Shown: positions 14,978 to 15,413 of the stretch, in pieces
Layout of the letters: every line of letters begins with the position of its first letter
How positions within the stretch are numbered: the first letter of the stretch is position 1
Assembly (NCBI GenBank): GCA_015265235.1
Contig: JABZYJ010000032.1
Location: 1-15,413 of the forward strand
Direction: 5' to 3'
Origin: Selenomonas sp.
Lineage (GTDB): Bacteria > Bacillota > Negativicutes > Selenomonadales > Selenomonadaceae
DNA length: 15,413 nt
Notes under the pieces: model-generated
The model's input: only the letters and a program-made list of their open reading frames with translations
Told to the model about the DNA's origin: nothing
Database searches by the model: none
Program-made: the position numbers and the translations under genes

Positions 14978-15412
14978 ATGTTTCCGGAGATACGGCTTTC
15001 TGCACTCATTCTCACCGTCCTCATCAGCATTGCCCTCGTGGTCGGGCTGATCCACTATGCTCCGCCGCTGACGCAGACGTACTACTGGCGGCTCGGCGGA
15101 CTGATCGCGGGCGCGGGGCTGCTCGTCACGCTCTTTGACCGCCTGATGGCGGCACGGGCGCGGCGGCGCGCGGCGAAGAAACCACCGCTCTCCTTTGAGG
15201 AGGAGCAGAGCGCCATGCCCGCTGCGACAGAGACCATGACAGAGCGGCCCTCTGTCTCCATCTTCCCGGCAAAGACAACGGCAGCTGCTATGCCCAAAGC
15301 CTCGCCCCAACCGCGGGAAAGAAACTGGCGGCGAAAAAGAAAAAGGCAAAGGCACACGCAAAGAAGAGCGCCGCAAAGCCGGCTCCACCCCTCACGGCAG
15401 TACCGCCTTTGA
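14978..15412 (+). CDS. Two-helix membrane protein with Lys/Ala-rich tail, apparently frameshifted; continues past the right edge
   Basis: The ATG at 14978 has AAGGAGG six bases ahead. Two hydrophobic helices (about residues 7-28 and 36-55) are separated by PPLTQTYYWR and followed by the basic stretch RARRRAAKK, so the tail is probably cytoplasmic. The frame as it stands encodes 144 residues and ends at 15412. From about 15300 its codons turn into rare AGA, AGG and CGA, and the product becomes Arg-rich. The -1 frame from the same region reads GKKLAAKKKKAKAHAKKSAA, then KPAPPL, with normal codons and remains open to the edge. A single missing base in GGGAAAGAAAC (near 15310) would explain this. 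Whether it is a sequencing error or a real mutation is not decidable here. Family unknown. Confidence 0.6.
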   Translation: MFPEIRLSALILTVLISIALVVGLIHYAPPLTQTYYWRLGGLIAGAGLLVTLFDRLMAARARRRAAKKPPLSFEEEQSAMPAATETMTERPSVSIFPAKTTAAAMPKASPQPRERNWRRKRKRQRHTQRRAPQSRLHPSRQYRL

Positions 15413-15413
15413 C

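Noticed and set aside
15300..15330. Programmed -1 ribosomal slippage in the right-edge gene
   Set aside because: GGGAAAG is in the -1 frame rather than the starting frame, and the A-rich run has no X XXY YYZ heptamer in phase.

Overview
The window reads as a chromosomal segment of a GC-rich, low-complexity-free bacterium of the Bacillota. The best guess is class Negativicutes, close to Selenomonas. This is an inference from the strong AGGAGG-type ribosome binding sites, sigma-70-like promoters, two TTG starts, the F-type ATP synthase order I-B-E-F-H-A-G-D-C, and the general look of the proteins. It was not checked by any search. Most of the window is housekeeping sequence with small accessory genes between the larger units.

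Layout. From 1 to 1254 (minus strand) lie two secreted proteins of unknown function; the first runs off the left edge. At 1426-2148 (plus) is an exported DUF4198-like protein whose predicted mature form begins with histidine, followed by a hairpin. At 2217-2817 (minus) is a hicA-hicB toxin-antitoxin pair, then a small unknown gene at 2876-3136 (minus). A divergent regulatory region (3137-3473) holds two plausible promoters for the ATP synthase operon and a set of spaced GAATATTG repeats. The atpIBEFHAGDC operon fills 3474-10325 and ends in a strong intrinsic terminator. It encodes a proton-translocating F1Fo ATP synthase (Fo: a, b, c; F1: alpha, beta, gamma, delta, epsilon) plus the AtpI assembly factor.

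Downstream comes a second toxin-antitoxin pair (Phd/YefM-like antitoxin and RelE/ParE-like toxin, 10497-11058) with its own extended -10 promoter, inverted repeat and terminator. A convergent 92-residue unknown gene (11161-11439, minus) follows, and then an AI-2E family membrane transporter (11573-12598, plus). Next are a Dps ferritin-like protein (12679-13131, minus) and a divergently transcribed O-acetylhomoserine sulfhydrylase (13344-14633, plus). Both promoters in the dps/met interval are close to consensus and carry candidate operators. The right end holds a two-helix membrane protein with a Lys/Ala-rich tail (14978 onward) that appears to contain a -1 frameshift near 15290-15320.

I did not find a convincing undescribed multi-gene system. 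The best leads are: the c-subunit residue pattern (Asp29 plus Glu62, as in mycobacteria), the helically spaced repeats at the atp promoter, the two toxin-antitoxin modules flanking the ATP synthase operon with unknown small genes beside them, the palindrome at the met promoter, and the frameshifted tail gene at the right edge.
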